Source: Bog-793 sp963785415 (GTDB taxonomy: Bacteria; Actinomycetota; Acidimicrobiia; Acidimicrobiales; Bog-793). From it: a stretch of DNA of 64,000 bases. The stretch is taken from positions 124,001-188,000 of the forward strand of contig CAWAVB010000001.1 in the NCBI GenBank assembly GCA_963785415.1, read 5' to 3'. Under the pieces are notes generated by a model that worked only from the letters and a program-made list of their open reading frames with translations, had not been told where the DNA came from and searched no databases. Positions 38,528 to 46,836 of the stretch are shown piece after piece. Positions within the stretch are counted from its first letter, which is position 1. The number at the start of each line of letters is the position of its first letter. The position numbers were made by a program, and so were the translations under genes.

Positions 38528-39714
38528 TGGCGTCGATCACCCTCGAGAAGGTGACCAAGGTCTACCCGAACGGCTTCGAAGCTATCCACGAGCTCGATCT
38601 GGACGTGGCCGATGGCGAGTTCATGGTTATCGTCGGCCCTTCGGGGTGCGGTAAGACGACCGCGCTGCGGATGGTCGCGGGCCTGGAGGACATCACCGAT
38701 GGGACTGTGCGCATCGGCGATCGCATCGTGAACGACTTATCTCCGAAGGACCGTGACATCGCGATGGTTTTCCAGAACTACGCGCTCTACCCGCACATGA
38801 CCGTCGGTCAGAATATCGGCTTCGCTCTGAGACTGAGAAGGATGCCCAAGGTCGAGATCAAGAAGAAGGTCAACGAAACTGCGGAGATCCTTGGTCTCAC
38901 TGAGTGGATCGATCGCAAGCCGGGGCAGCTCTCCGGTGGCCAACGCCAGCGCGTCGCTATGGGGCGGGCCATCGTGCGCGAGCCGAGCGTGTTCTTGATG
39001 GACGAGCCATTGTCCAATCTCGACGCGAAGCTCCGCGTCCAGATGAGGGGCGAGGTCGCTCACATCCAGCGGAGCTTAGGTGTGGCAACACTTTATGTAA
39101 CTCACGATCAGGTCGAGGCGATGACGATGGGCGACCGCGTCGCGGTCATACGCGCCGGTGTGCTTCAGCAATGCGACAACCCGCAGGCGCTCTACGACAA
39201 CCCGAAGAACCTGTTCGTGGCAGGATTCATGGGATCGCCTGCCATGAACCTGTTTGAGGCCACGATCGGCGAGGGGGCGAGTTCCGTCCTCATCGGCAGT
39301 CAGCGGATCGGACTGTCCGCAACGGTCCAGGTCGCAAAGCCTGCGCTACGCGCATACGCCAACAAATCTGTGATCGTGGGGATCCGGCCTGAGAACCTCC
39401 CGATTCTCGAGACCGACGGAGGTGTGCCCGACGCAGGCTCGACTGCCTTCGAGGGTGACGTCGAGCTCGTGGAAGCGCTTGGCTCCGAGCTGCTCGTCCA
39501 CTTCTCGGTCGACGCCCGCCGAGTTGTGGCCGAAGGCACGAACAACGTAGATGCCGAGGGACTCAACGAGGGCGCGCTTGCCAAAGGCGGCGAGGCCGTG
39601 GCCCGCGTCGAGCCGAGGACGCGGCTTGCCATCGGGAGCCGTGCGCGCTTTCGTTTGGACCCGGGCTGGCTCCACTTTTTTGACACGACGTCGAGTGAGG
39701 CCATCGTCAGCTGA
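38527..39714 (+). CDS. Sugar ABC transporter ATPase, MalK/MsmK/UgpC type
   Basis: A 395-residue ATPase energising the CUT1 importer. Walker A is GPSGCGKTTALRM near residue 38, Q-loop VFQNYALYPHMTV, signature LSGGQRQRVAMGRA near 136, Walker B VFLMDEPLSNLDAKLR near 156, and the H-loop YVTHDQVEAMT. The C-terminal TOBE/regulatory domain (residues 240-395) includes IVGIRPENL. The ATG at 38527 overlaps the LacI stop, with AAAAGGAG just upstream. Confidence 0.93.
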   Translation: MASITLEKVTKVYPNGFEAIHELDLDVADGEFMVIVGPSGCGKTTALRMVAGLEDITDGTVRIGDRIVNDLSPKDRDIAMVFQNYALYPHMTVGQNIGFALRLRRMPKVEIKKKVNETAEILGLTEWIDRKPGQLSGGQRQRVAMGRAIVREPSVFLMDEPLSNLDAKLRVQMRGEVAHIQRSLGVATLYVTHDQVEAMTMGDRVAVIRAGVLQQCDNPQALYDNPKNLFVAGFMGSPAMNLFEATIGEGASSVLIGSQRIGLSATVQVAKPALRAYANKSVIVGIRPENLPILETDGGVPDAGSTAFEGDVELVEALGSELLVHFSVDARRVVAEGTNNVDAEGLNEGALAKGGEAVARVEPRTRLAIGSRARFRLDPGWLHFFDTTSSEAIVS

Positions 39715-39853
39715 GCATCGTGCGATGCAACGCGACACGCGGGCACGTCTCGGCCACCGTCTTGCGCTTCGTCAGCAGCCCGAGCACCGCGTCGCGCTTT
39801 TGCTCGGGGTAAATGCTGATCGTCTTCCCATGGCTGCATTCTCCTTCGGTCAT
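39707..39853 (-). pseudogene. Transposase OrfA N-terminal fragment
   Basis: A 48-residue frame reading KTISIYPEQKRDAVLGLL, then TKRKTVAETCP. This matches the N-terminal helix-turn-helix of IS-type transposase OrfA proteins (xYxPEQKxxAVxxLLxxxxTVAETCxEL). It ends after 48 residues, overlapping the ATPase stop by a few bases, with no OrfB nearby. I read it as an insertion-sequence relic. Confidence 0.55.
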
Positions 39854-39949
39854 GCAGCCTGAGGTCAACAGAGGGAGGTGTCAGCCTCCGCCAGGGGTCG
39901 CACCGGAACAGCCACCGTGCGGGTCTCAGTCCCTAAGGCTGGGCAGCTC

Positions 39950-40669
39950 TCAGCTCGTGGCCTTGGAGTAGGAGATCGTTGAGGCGACCGGTGGCACGCT
40001 CACGGCGACGTGCTCGCCCCACTTCGAGAACTCTGTCGTAGCAGAGCCGCTTGAGGCGGTCGTGATTGCCTCTATTGGCAGGGTCGCTCCCACGGCGGAG
40101 ATGGTCATCGTGTTCGACAGCTTCGGCGTGGAACTCGTCGCCGCGGTCGTCCACTTCAGGACGTACAGGTGAACGCCATCGGCGACGGTTGTGGACAAGG
40201 TCGTACCCTTGGTCGCCGGGAGCAAGACGGCGAGCGAAGAAATCGTGAGGCCGGACTTGAACGCGGCGTACTCGCTCGAACCGGCCTTCACAGAGATCCA
40301 ATCCTTGCCGACTTTCTTCGCCTGCGCCGCGGTCAGACCGAAGATCGTCGTTAGTCCGGAGGAGTTCCCGCCGATGTAGGCATAGGTCGGAGTCAGCTTA
40401 AGCGTGAGCCTCGCCTTGCCCTCTGACAAGGTCTCCTCAGCGCTTTTCGTGCCGAAATCGCCGATGGCGAGAATCGACGAGGAGCCGGATTTCGAGGAGT
40501 CCACCAGGTGAACGCCCGTCTGTTTCGCCATTGCTTCCTTCGCGGCCTTCAGTACGGAGCTCGCCGTCGTGGTCGCCGACGCTGCCACGCCGAGGGCGGT
40601 TGACAGCACGAGTGCGGTCGCGCCGACTGAGACGAAGAGAACCCGCCGTCGGCGCACGCGAACCATCAC
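39950..40669 (-). CDS. Secreted hypothetical protein (LppX/LprAFG-like size)
   Basis: A 239-residue exported protein with a basic N-terminus (MVRVRRRRVLF) and a hydrophobic stretch ending LGVAASATT. It has no lipobox cysteine. The rest is rich in Ser, Thr, Ala and Lys with alternating beta-like segments (ARLTLKLTPTYAYIGGN). Length and pattern recall actinobacterial LppX/LprG-like lipid-binding proteins, but I cannot show homology. It stands alone, opposite to the ATPase. The start may be either of the two adjacent ATGs. Confidence 0.6.
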   Translation of the reverse strand: MMVRVRRRRVLFVSVGATALVLSTALGVAASATTTASSVLKAAKEAMAKQTGVHLVDSSKSGSSSILAIGDFGTKSAEETLSEGKARLTLKLTPTYAYIGGNSSGLTTIFGLTAAQAKKVGKDWISVKAGSSEYAAFKSGLTISSLAVLLPATKGTTLSTTVADGVHLYVLKWTTAATSSTPKLSNTMTISAVGATLPIEAITTASSGSATTEFSKWGEHVAVSVPPVASTISYSKATS

Positions 40670-40839
40670 CGGGAATCTAGCGGACCCTGCTGGGGATCGG
40701 CTGAGTGGTCAGGCGTAAGTGAGTAGCCCTGTAATGACGGCCGAAGGACAGCGTGGCCAGTGCCTCACCGAGCCGGCCGTCGGGGATGGTCTCGCCGGCG
40801 GTCTCGCCGCGCGTTCTCCTGGTACGGAGAGAAGAGCTA

Positions 40840-41811
40840 TCAGGCCGTGTAGAAGTTCCTCACCCAGCGGTGGCGGCGAAGGACTTCGAGCTCCTCGGCT
40901 GACAAGGGACCAAGCTCGGCCGCACGGACGTTGGCGTCGACGTTGCGCAGCGAACGCATGCCAGCAATGACCGTCGAGGTCGCAGACTGCGAAAGGCAGA
41001 AGCGCAGCGCTATTTCCGGGAGGCGGTCGACTGTGACACCGAGGTCTCGCGTGATGGCCTGGACGCGTTCCCAGACCTGCTCCTTGCGATTGCCGCCGAA
41101 ATAGTTGTTGCGCCAGTCACCTTCGGGGAACCTCGTCTCAGGGTTGATCTTGCCGGTCAAGGCTCCTTCGTCAAAGGGCACCCGTACGATGACACCGACA
41201 TTGCTGGCAAGTACTGCCGGGAACAGCTCGTCGTCGGGGCTCTGGTCGAAGAGGTTGTAAATGACCTGCACAGTGTCGGCAATCCCCGAGTTCACGAGTG
41301 CCAATGCGTTGGCTGGTTCATGGTCGTTGACGGAGACGCCGAAATAGCGGATCTTGCCTTGCGAACGGAGGTGCTCGATCGCGTCCATCCAGTCGCCTTG
41401 GCCGATCCATTCGTCCGACCAAACGTGGAACTGCTGTACGTCAATCGTCTCGAGCCCAAGGTTCACCAGGCTTTGTTCGGTGCACTCCACGACCCATTCC
41501 GCAGGAAAGGCCTCGCTCGCGGATACTCCTCGCGGGGCGGGCCACTTCCGGTTCTTTGGGGGCACCTTCGAGGAAACATAAACAATCCCCGTTGCCTCTC
41601 GCACTGCCCGGCCGACCAGCTGCTCGCTGTGACCGTCCCCGTAGCCGAGGGCAGTATCGACGAAGTTCACACCCAGGTCGAAGGCTCTATGCAGCGACCG
41701 CAATGACTCATCGTCGTCGGCGCCTAGCCACATGGTCTTTCCGATGCCCCAGGCTCCGTAACCGAGTTCAGATACCTGCAGACCGGTCTTGCCAAGGCGT
41801 CGATAGTTCAT
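40840..41811 (-). CDS. Aldo/keto reductase
   Basis: A 323-residue (beta/alpha)8 NADPH-dependent oxidoreductase. Catalytic residues appear in VDTALGYGDGHSE (Asp, Tyr), VSSKVPPKN (Lys) and QQFHVWSDEW (His). The start MNYRRLGKTGLQVSELGYG is typical of the AKR5/12-like group that acts on sugars and aldehydes. The ATG is at 41811. It lies between the arabinose and sulfur modules of the island and faces away from the cstR promoter. The substrate is unknown. Confidence 0.9.
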   Translation of the reverse strand: MNYRRLGKTGLQVSELGYGAWGIGKTMWLGADDDESLRSLHRAFDLGVNFVDTALGYGDGHSEQLVGRAVREATGIVYVSSKVPPKNRKWPAPRGVSASEAFPAEWVVECTEQSLVNLGLETIDVQQFHVWSDEWIGQGDWMDAIEHLRSQGKIRYFGVSVNDHEPANALALVNSGIADTVQVIYNLFDQSPDDELFPAVLASNVGVIVRVPFDEGALTGKINPETRFPEGDWRNNYFGGNRKEQVWERVQAITRDLGVTVDRLPEIALRFCLSQSATSTVIAGMRSLRNVDANVRAAELGPLSAEELEVLRRHRWVRNFYTA

Positions 41812-42016
41812 GGTTCACCTTCCTTGGGCACGCTACGTCGGGCACGTCAGATTGCAACAAGTGCGATCGACGGGCTTCACCTCGAGCCCTGGTCACGACG
41901 GTAGGTTCTCCGCTGAGATGTCGCCACTCCGTCGGGATCAGCGCTCAGAACTTCAACTCCGACGAGGCGGGCAAGGGCTGGCCATGTCGACACGTGCGGC
42001 GACCGCTCCCCGCAAT

Positions 42017-42047
42017 AAGGAAGTCAACCTGAGCTGCAGCAGACCCG
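42017..42047 (+). repeat. 31-base direct repeat, copy 1 (other copy 55564-55594)
   Basis: The 31 bases match 55564-55594 at 28 positions on the same strand. The shared core is GTCAACC, then GAGCTGCAG, then AGACCCG. The second copy lies just outside an IS OrfA relic, so this is probably the end of an insertion sequence. The two copies bracket the sulfur module. Confidence 0.6.
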
Positions 42048-42141
42048 ACCGCGACATGGCTCAAGCGGCGCTGAGCAACAGTAGGAAGCAAAGGGCATGC
42101 GCGGTGCACGCTCCAGCTGCTCTCGCAATCCGCTCCTCACG

Positions 42142-42160
42142 ATACCCGGATGGGTATAAT
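42142..42160 (+). promoter_or_regulatory. CstR/CsoR-type operator 1 overlapping a -10 box
   Basis: ATACCC-GGAT-GGGTAT is a perfect inverted repeat (42142-42157) of the type bound by CsoR/CstR repressors. It overlaps TATAAT at 42155-42160, so binding would block RNA polymerase. It precedes the small frame at 42227 and cstR at 42496. Confidence 0.75.
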
Positions 42161-42226
42161 CACAAAGGCCTTTGTGGCTACTCGGTGCACTGTCGGCGGA
42201 CCGAGAGAGATGAGAGCAAGTCGATC

Positions 42227-42466
42227 ATGGTTCGAAAGATGGCCGTTTCCAGGTTTGCATCGCGCATGGGCATCGACGAACCCGTCGTTGTCCCGGTCGT
42301 TGAGTCGGGCGTGTTCGCAGCGTGGTCGATTCCTGGTGCGCTCAACAGCCTGTTGGCGGACTTGGCCACCTCGGTCTCAGTCTTTTCCTCGGACCTTGAG
42401 CTGTTCGCCGTGTCCACCACGGGTGGCGGTCCGTCGACAGCCGCAGAAGCACTTTCTTGCTCCTGA
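42227..42466 (+). CDS. Hypothetical 79-residue protein upstream of cstR
   Basis: An open frame beginning MVRKMAVSRFASRMG and ending AAEALSCS, between the operator/promoter and cstR. I recognise no family. It has a moderately hydrophobic middle (PVVVPVVESGVFAAW) but no clear membrane segment. The ribosome site is weak. It could instead be untranslated leader. The only support is position and an uninterrupted frame. Confidence 0.35.
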   Translation: MVRKMAVSRFASRMGIDEPVVVPVVESGVFAAWSIPGALNSLLADLATSVSVFSSDLELFAVSTTGGGPSTAAEALSCS

Positions 42467-42495
42467 CGGCGGGAAAACGATGAAAGGAGTTCGAA

Positions 42496-42765
42496 ATGCA
42501 GCTTCCCGATGAGGTCGTGGACGATGTCCGCAAGCGCCTGCGCCGAGTTGCCGGCCAGGTCCAAGGCGTGGAACGCATGCTCGAGGAAGGCCGGGAGTGC
42601 CGCGATGTCGTGACGCAGCTATCCGCGGCGTCCAAAGCACTGGAGCAGGCGGGCTTCCGGTTGGTCGCCGCAGGTCTGACCTATTGCTTGGACAACCCGG
42701 ACCAAGCAAAGGCGGACGGCTATGCCATTGACGCCGTGCAGAGAATGTTCATGAAGCTCGCCTGA
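42496..42765 (+). CDS. cstR: CstR-like persulfide-sensing repressor (CsoR/FrmR family)
   Basis: An 89-residue all-helical DUF156 repressor beginning with the conserved RLRRVAGQVQGVERMLEEG. Cysteines lie at residue 35 (ECRDVVTQ) and residue 64 (LTYCLDNP), 29 apart, exactly the spacing of the two reactive cysteines of Staphylococcus CstR (31 and 60). The residue after the second Cys is Leu rather than the copper-binding His of CsoR, so copper sensing is unlikely. In the known system sulfane sulfur crosslinks the cysteines and releases DNA. The start ATG has a GAAAGGAG site. It probably controls the three ACCC/GGGT palindromes found here. Confidence 0.85.
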   Translation: MQLPDEVVDDVRKRLRRVAGQVQGVERMLEEGRECRDVVTQLSAASKALEQAGFRLVAAGLTYCLDNPDQAKADGYAIDAVQRMFMKLA

Positions 42766-42792
42766 ACAGCGAGCAACGCGAGGCGGCCAGGG

Positions 42793-42964
42793 ATGGATGG
42801 TATCGAGATCACCGTTGAGCTACCGATCGAACGAGCCGAAGAAGTTGTTCGCGAAGCTTTGGCGTCCTGACCGAGATCGATTTCACTGCCACCTTCAAGG
42901 CAAAGCTCGGTTGGCCGGACCCCAATCTTCGGTTCATTTCCTACAAGAGCTCCGGATCGCGTTA
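42793..42964 (+). pseudogene. DUF302 protein fragment
   Basis: The frame from ATG 42793 reads ITVELPIERAEEVVREAL and stops at 42868. The next frame over continues LTEIDFTATFKAKLG, then LRFISYKSSGSR. Together they resemble the first half of a DUF302 domain with a short deletion at the join and no second half. DUF302 genes are often neighbours of CsoR-type regulators. The remainder has been replaced by IS3 relic sequence. Confidence 0.6.
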
Positions 42965-43249
42965 ATGCTCCGCCCACCATGTGCGGGCGAACTTTCCGGC
43001 GTCAAGTGGCCGAGCGACATCTGCGGCCTGTAGTGGTTGTATTCGAGGCGCCAGTCGCGGATGAGCACCCCGCCAGTGCTGATGGGTCGGGACCGAGATC
43101 TCCAAGTGCCTGCAGACGGCCGGGACGTCGGCTCCTTCGGCGAACAGCCGGTCGGCCCCTCGGAGTTTGCGGACGATCTGCTCAGGTGTGTGTCGCCTGC
43201 CTTCATGAAGGTCACCCCCTGCCCACATGATGGGCGTCGTGAGTTTCAC
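42962..43249 (-). pseudogene. IS3-family transposase relic (OrfA start fused to OrfB end)
   Basis: On the minus strand one frame reads RRHTPEQIVRKLRGADRLF and DVPAVCRHLEIS, the start of IS3 OrfA. After a frame change it reads VLIRDWRLEYNHYRPQMSLG, the end of OrfB, then in a third frame KFARTWWAEH. The whole catalytic core is missing. It is a non-functional remnant of an IS3-family element lying between cstR and the sulfur operon. Confidence 0.75.
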
Positions 43250-43282
43250 AAGTGGGGGAGCGATTTCAGGGGATCAGGTCAG
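43231..43282 (-). repeat. IS3-type terminal sequence, copy 1 (other copy 61580-61631)
   Basis: Fifty-two bases align without gaps to 61580-61631 at 41 positions, including CGATTTCAGG and TCAGGTCAG. This copy lies at the OrfA side of the IS3 relic, so it is probably the left terminal region of that element; read on the minus strand it begins CTGACCTGATCCCC, an IS3-type end. Confidence 0.6.
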
Positions 43283-43343
43283 GGTCGGCCTTGCCTTGTT
43301 GGCAAACTGGGACTAATAGCACTCGTGCCCGTACGCACAAAAT

Positions 43344-43368
43344 GATACCCTACACGGTAGGGTCTATC
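43344..43368 (+). promoter_or_regulatory. CstR-type operator 2, before tusA
   Basis: ACCCTAC-ACG-GTAGGGT is a perfect 7-base inverted repeat (43347-43363) inside a GATA/TATC frame. Spacing between the C and G triplets is wider than in operators 1 and 3 (9 versus 4 bases), so affinity may differ. It lies 56 bases before the tusA start, after the AT-rich AAAATGATA. Confidence 0.65.
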
Positions 43369-43423
43369 GGCCCACCGCCGCGGGCACCGGAAGCCCAGAA
43401 GGCAGAGCTGAGGAGGAACCAAG

Positions 43424-43684
43424 GTGACAGTGACCGCAGAGGAGCTCAAGGACCTGAAGGCTGACAAGGTTGTTGATGCCCGGGGTACGTCGTGCCCAGG
43501 TCCCATCCTCGCCGCAAAAAAGGGAATTGTCGACGTCAAGGTCGGAGAGATCATGGCGGTCCTCGCGACGGATAGCGGTACGAAGAAAGACCTGCCGGCC
43601 TGGTCGAACAAGATGGGACACGAATTCCTCGGCGTGATCGACGAGCAGGGCTACTTCAAACTTCTCGTAAGGAAGATGAAGTAG
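43424..43684 (+). CDS. tusA: TusA-family sulfur carrier protein
   Basis: An 86-residue sulfur-relay protein. Its active-site Cys24 is in the TusA hallmark CPGP (ARGTSCPGPILAAKK), with the beta-alpha-beta-alpha-beta-beta fold expected. TusA carries a persulfide between sulfurtransferases and, in sulfur oxidisers, delivers it to DsrE/Hdr-type systems. The start is GTG at 43424 with GAGGAGG upstream. It is the first gene of the apparent tusA-mvhD-hdrA-hdrA-wHTH-hdrC-hdrB-dsrE operon. Confidence 0.92.
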   Translation: MTVTAEELKDLKADKVVDARGTSCPGPILAAKKGIVDVKVGEIMAVLATDSGTKKDLPAWSNKMGHEFLGVIDEQGYFKLLVRKMK

Positions 43685-43690
43685 ACGGCC

Positions 43691-44134
43691 TTGTCCGTGA
43701 CGCTGGAGGCGAGCAAGCAGGACACGGGCCAAATCTTCACACCGAAGGTCCTAGTCTTCTCCACCAACAACATCTCCGATCCCGGCATCGACCTCGCGGG
43801 TAGCGCGCACATGCACTACTCGCCGAGCGTCGTAACACTCGCAGTGCCCTGCACGAGCGGCATCGTGCCGGCATGGATCCTGCACGCCCTGGATCAAGGT
43901 TTCGATGGCATCTTCATCGCCTCGGACGGCGAGGAGTGCGCCTACCTCACCGATTGCGCGGAGCGGTCCGCGCGCGTCTTCGAGACTGCTCAAACGATGA
44001 TGCAAGAGCAGGGCTTCGCCCCGCAGCGCCTGAAGATGGCAGCCCTCTGCTCCGTCTGCGCCGAACCTTTCGTCAAGTACATGCACGAGTTCAGCCAGAT
44101 GCTGACCGAACTCGGCCCGGCCCAGAAGCCCTGA
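43691..44134 (+). CDS. MvhD-like (hydrogenase delta subunit family) iron-sulfur protein
   Basis: A 147-residue protein of the MvhD/FlpD family, small [2Fe-2S] proteins that pass electrons between HdrA and a partner dehydrogenase. It shows VPCTSGIVPAWILHALDQGF, then GEECAYLTDC, then ALCSVCAEPF with the expected cysteines. The C-terminal FVKYMHEFSQMLTELGP also fits. No hydrogenase genes are present, so the partner here is probably the HdrA-GltD protein downstream. The start is TTG 43691 or GTG 43697, just after tusA. The gap to the next gene is two bases. Confidence 0.82.
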   Translation: MSVTLEASKQDTGQIFTPKVLVFSTNNISDPGIDLAGSAHMHYSPSVVTLAVPCTSGIVPAWILHALDQGFDGIFIASDGEECAYLTDCAERSARVFETAQTMMQEQGFAPQRLKMAALCSVCAEPFVKYMHEFSQMLTELGPAQKP

Positions 44135-44136
44135 CC

Positions 44137-46836
44137 GTGGACTACGACGTCCTGGTGGTCGGCAGCGGGATTGGGGGCATGGAGTCCGCCCTCAAGATGG
44201 CGGACATGGGCTACAAGGTGCTCGTAGTCGAAAAGGAGGCTTCCGTCGGCGGGAAGATGATCCTTTTGAGCAAGGTATTCCCCACTCTCGACTGCGCTAG
44301 CTGCATCTCGACCCCGAAGATGGCCGCGACCATCCACCATCCGAACATCACGGTCATGACCTGCGCAGAAGTCGAAAGGATCGAGCGCAACTTCGACAAT
44401 CACCTTCATGCGGCGATACGGCAGAATCCCCGCTTTGTCGACGAGGCGGCCTGCACCGGGTGTCAGCTGTGTGAGATGGCTTGCACCGTTGCGGTGCCGG
44501 ACCAATTCAATGCCGATATGGTCGCCCGTCGGGCTGCCTACATCGCATTTCCGCAGGCCGTGCCCAAGAAAGCGGTCGTGGACCGCCCTGGCACCTCCCC
44601 ATGCACTTTCGACTGCCCGGCCGGCATCAAGGCCCACGGCTACGTCTCACTTGCCCGAAGCGGCGAGTACGAGAAGGCCTTCAACCTCGTGCTCGAGAGC
44701 ACGCCGCTTGTGGGCAGCCTCGGTCGGGCCTGCTTCGCCCCCTGTGAGGATGGCTGCACGCGTGGCAGCCTCGAAGGCCCATTGCCGATCCGCCGCATCA
44801 AGCGCTTTGTGGCCGACACGCACTACGCGTCCGGCAATCCGCTCGGAGTCTTGCCGGGGAAGGCGAACGGCAAACGCGTTGCTGTCGTGGGTTCAGGTCC
44901 GGCTGGCATCACCGCCGCGTGGCATCTCGGACTGCGCGGCTACATGGTCAAGGTGTTCGAGGCGGCGCCGGTCGCGGGCGGCGCTCTCGGCCTGACGATC
45001 CCGAACTATCGCCTGCCTGCCGATGTGGTCGCTCAAGACGTCGCCAATGTCACGGCGATCGGTGTCGAGATCGAGGTGGAACATCGGATCGAGGACCTCG
45101 AGGCCCTACGCCGGGACGGTTTCGATGCAGTGCTGGTCGCGACCGGTACGCCCAGGGCAGCCAGGCTCAGCGTGGACGGTGAGGACCTTGCCGGTGTCGT
45201 CCCGTCTCTCGCGTTCCTGCAGGCGAGCAAGCTCGGCCAAGCCGGCCGTCTCGAGGACAAGCGCGTCGTGGTTATCGGAGGCGGCAACGTCGCGATGGAC
45301 GCGGCCCGCACTGCGCGACGCCTGGGCGCCGCCTCGGTGCAGCAGGTCTGCCTCGAACAACGCGAGCAGATGCCGGCCTTCAGCTGGGAGGTCGACGAGG
45401 CGCTCGAGGAGGGCGTTGCACTGCATGACGGCTGGGGCGTCGTGGAAGTGCTGGGTCTCGACACCGTTCAGGGGGTCAACCTCAAGAGGTGCACTGCGGT
45501 GTTCGATCAAGCGGGACGATTCAGTCCGAGCTACGACGAGACGCTGCGCAAGACCATCGATTGCGACGTCATCATCGTGGCGATTGGCATGGGTCCCGAC
45601 ATCGCGACCTTCGGGCAGACCCTTCCTTCTCACAACGGCCGCACGATTGAGGTCGACCCCAAGACTCTGCAGTCCGAGGTGTCCTACGTGTTCGCCTGCG
45701 GCGACGCGGTCACGGGCGCCACGACGATCACCGCGGCCATCGGCCAGGGCCGACGGGCCGCCCACATGATCGACCGTTGGCTGCAAGCAGAGCCTTTCGA
45801 GGCCGATGGCTTCGACCAGCGCCTACCCCAGGTGGTCCCCGAGGAGGTACTCCGCCGTCAGGCCAGCCACAGCCGTAAAGAACCCGTGCTTACTCAAAAA
45901 GCGCTCGCCGACGAGCCGACGGACTTCCACGAGATCGAGCCGTCGTTGAGCGAGGACGACGTCCGCTACAGCACCGGACGTTGCCTCGACTGTGGCGTCT
46001 GTTCGGAGTGCCACGAGTGCGTCAACGTCTGCCTCGCCGACGCCATCCGCCTCGACATGACCCCGCGGCACATCGAGGTAGACGTGGGCAGCGTGATCGT
46101 CTCGACGGGATTCAAGCTCTTCCCCGCGGATCTCAAGCCACAGTACGGATACGGCCGTTACCGCAACGTCATCACAGGCATGCAGATGGACCGCCTTTTG
46201 GCGCCGACCCGGCCCTACAACACAGTGATCCGGCCAAGCGACGGCAGAGTGCCGGACCGCATCGCCTATGTGATGTGCACGGGCTCGCGCGACCAGACCG
46301 TGGACAACCCACTCTGCTCGAGAATCTGTTGCATGTACTCGATCAAGCAGAACCAGCTCATCATGGGGGCCTTGCCGCTCGCGGACGTAACGGTTTTCAC
46401 GGTCGACGTGCGGACCATGGGCAAGGGCTACGACGAGTTCTACATCCAGACCGCCGCCATGGGAACCAACTACATAAAGGGTCGCATCGCCGAGATCCGC
46501 GAGCTAGAGAATGGCAACCTAATTCTGCGCTACGAGGACATCGTGCAGGGCGGTGCTCTGACAGAGGCCGAGTTCGACCTCGTCGTGCTCGCGGTAGGCG
46601 TGCAGCCGAACCTCGACACGAAGAGCCTCTTTGGCGATAACGGCTTGCAGCACGACGCCTACTTCTACGTGGAGGAAATCGACGAGGAGCTGAACCCGGG
46701 CGAGACCAGCATCCCCGGCGTCTTCGTGGCCGGAGCGGCGTCAGGAGCCAAGGACATCCCGGAGTCCATCCTCCATGCCGGGGCAGCGGCCGCACAGGCG
46801 GCCGCGTACGTGGAAGCAGGGAAGGTGGGCGTATGA
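44137..46836 (+). CDS. hdrA: HdrA-like flavoprotein with inserted GltD-type NAD(P)H oxidoreductase domain
   Basis: An 899-residue iron-sulfur flavoprotein. Order: FAD Rossmann (VVGSGIGGMESAL, ~8-20); HdrA cysteines TLDCASCISTPKM (~50); [4Fe-4S] site ACTGCQLCEMAC (~105-117); an insertion from ~150 to ~540 equal to glutamate-synthase small subunit, with CTFDCPAG and ACFAPCEDGC clusters, FAD site VVGSGPAG (~250), NAD(P)H site VVIGGGNVAMDAA (~380) and FACGDAVTG; then CLDCGVCSECHECVNVC (~616-632) and the HdrA remainder (YVMCTGSRD, GVFVAGAASGAKDI). The GTG at 44137 starts at the Rossmann strand. The insertion gives HdrA its own nucleotide site, so the complex probably exchanges electrons with NAD(P)H; direction is inferred. 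Confidence 0.88.
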   Translation: MDYDVLVVGSGIGGMESALKMADMGYKVLVVEKEASVGGKMILLSKVFPTLDCASCISTPKMAATIHHPNITVMTCAEVERIERNFDNHLHAAIRQNPRFVDEAACTGCQLCEMACTVAVPDQFNADMVARRAAYIAFPQAVPKKAVVDRPGTSPCTFDCPAGIKAHGYVSLARSGEYEKAFNLVLESTPLVGSLGRACFAPCEDGCTRGSLEGPLPIRRIKRFVADTHYASGNPLGVLPGKANGKRVAVVGSGPAGITAAWHLGLRGYMVKVFEAAPVAGGALGLTIPNYRLPADVVAQDVANVTAIGVEIEVEHRIEDLEALRRDGFDAVLVATGTPRAARLSVDGEDLAGVVPSLAFLQASKLGQAGRLEDKRVVVIGGGNVAMDAARTARRLGAASVQQVCLEQREQMPAFSWEVDEALEEGVALHDGWGVVEVLGLDTVQGVNLKRCTAVFDQAGRFSPSYDETLRKTIDCDVIIVAIGMGPDIATFGQTLPSHNGRTIEVDPKTLQSEVSYVFACGDAVTGATTITAAIGQGRRAAHMIDRWLQAEPFEADGFDQRLPQVVPEEVLRRQASHSRKEPVLTQKALADEPTDFHEIEPSLSEDDVRYSTGRCLDCGVCSECHECVNVCLADAIRLDMTPRHIEVDVGSVIVSTGFKLFPADLKPQYGYGRYRNVITGMQMDRLLAPTRPYNTVIRPSDGRVPDRIAYVMCTGSRDQTVDNPLCSRICCMYSIKQNQLIMGALPLADVTVFTVDVRTMGKGYDEFYIQTAAMGTNYIKGRIAEIRELENGNLILRYEDIVQGGALTEAEFDLVVLAVGVQPNLDTKSLFGDNGLQHDAYFYVEEIDEELNPGETSIPGVFVAGAASGAKDIPESILHAGAAAAQAAAYVEAGKVGV

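Larger units (their letters stand above)
41812..42226. other. Region upstream of cstR
   Basis: About 415 bases without a supported gene. It holds a 31-base direct repeat (42017-42047) and the cstR-side operator/promoter (42142-42160), each listed separately, and the promoter of the aldo/keto reductase at its left end. Confidence 0.4.

Noticed and set aside
42496..42765. Copper-sensing CsoR
   Set aside because: The His after the second Cys that binds Cu(I) is Leu here, and the two-Cys spacing and sulfur neighbours fit CstR instead.
43691..44134. Evidence for a [NiFe] hydrogenase
   Set aside because: MvhD-like proteins occur with non-hydrogenase Hdr complexes, and no hydrogenase large or small subunit is present in the window.
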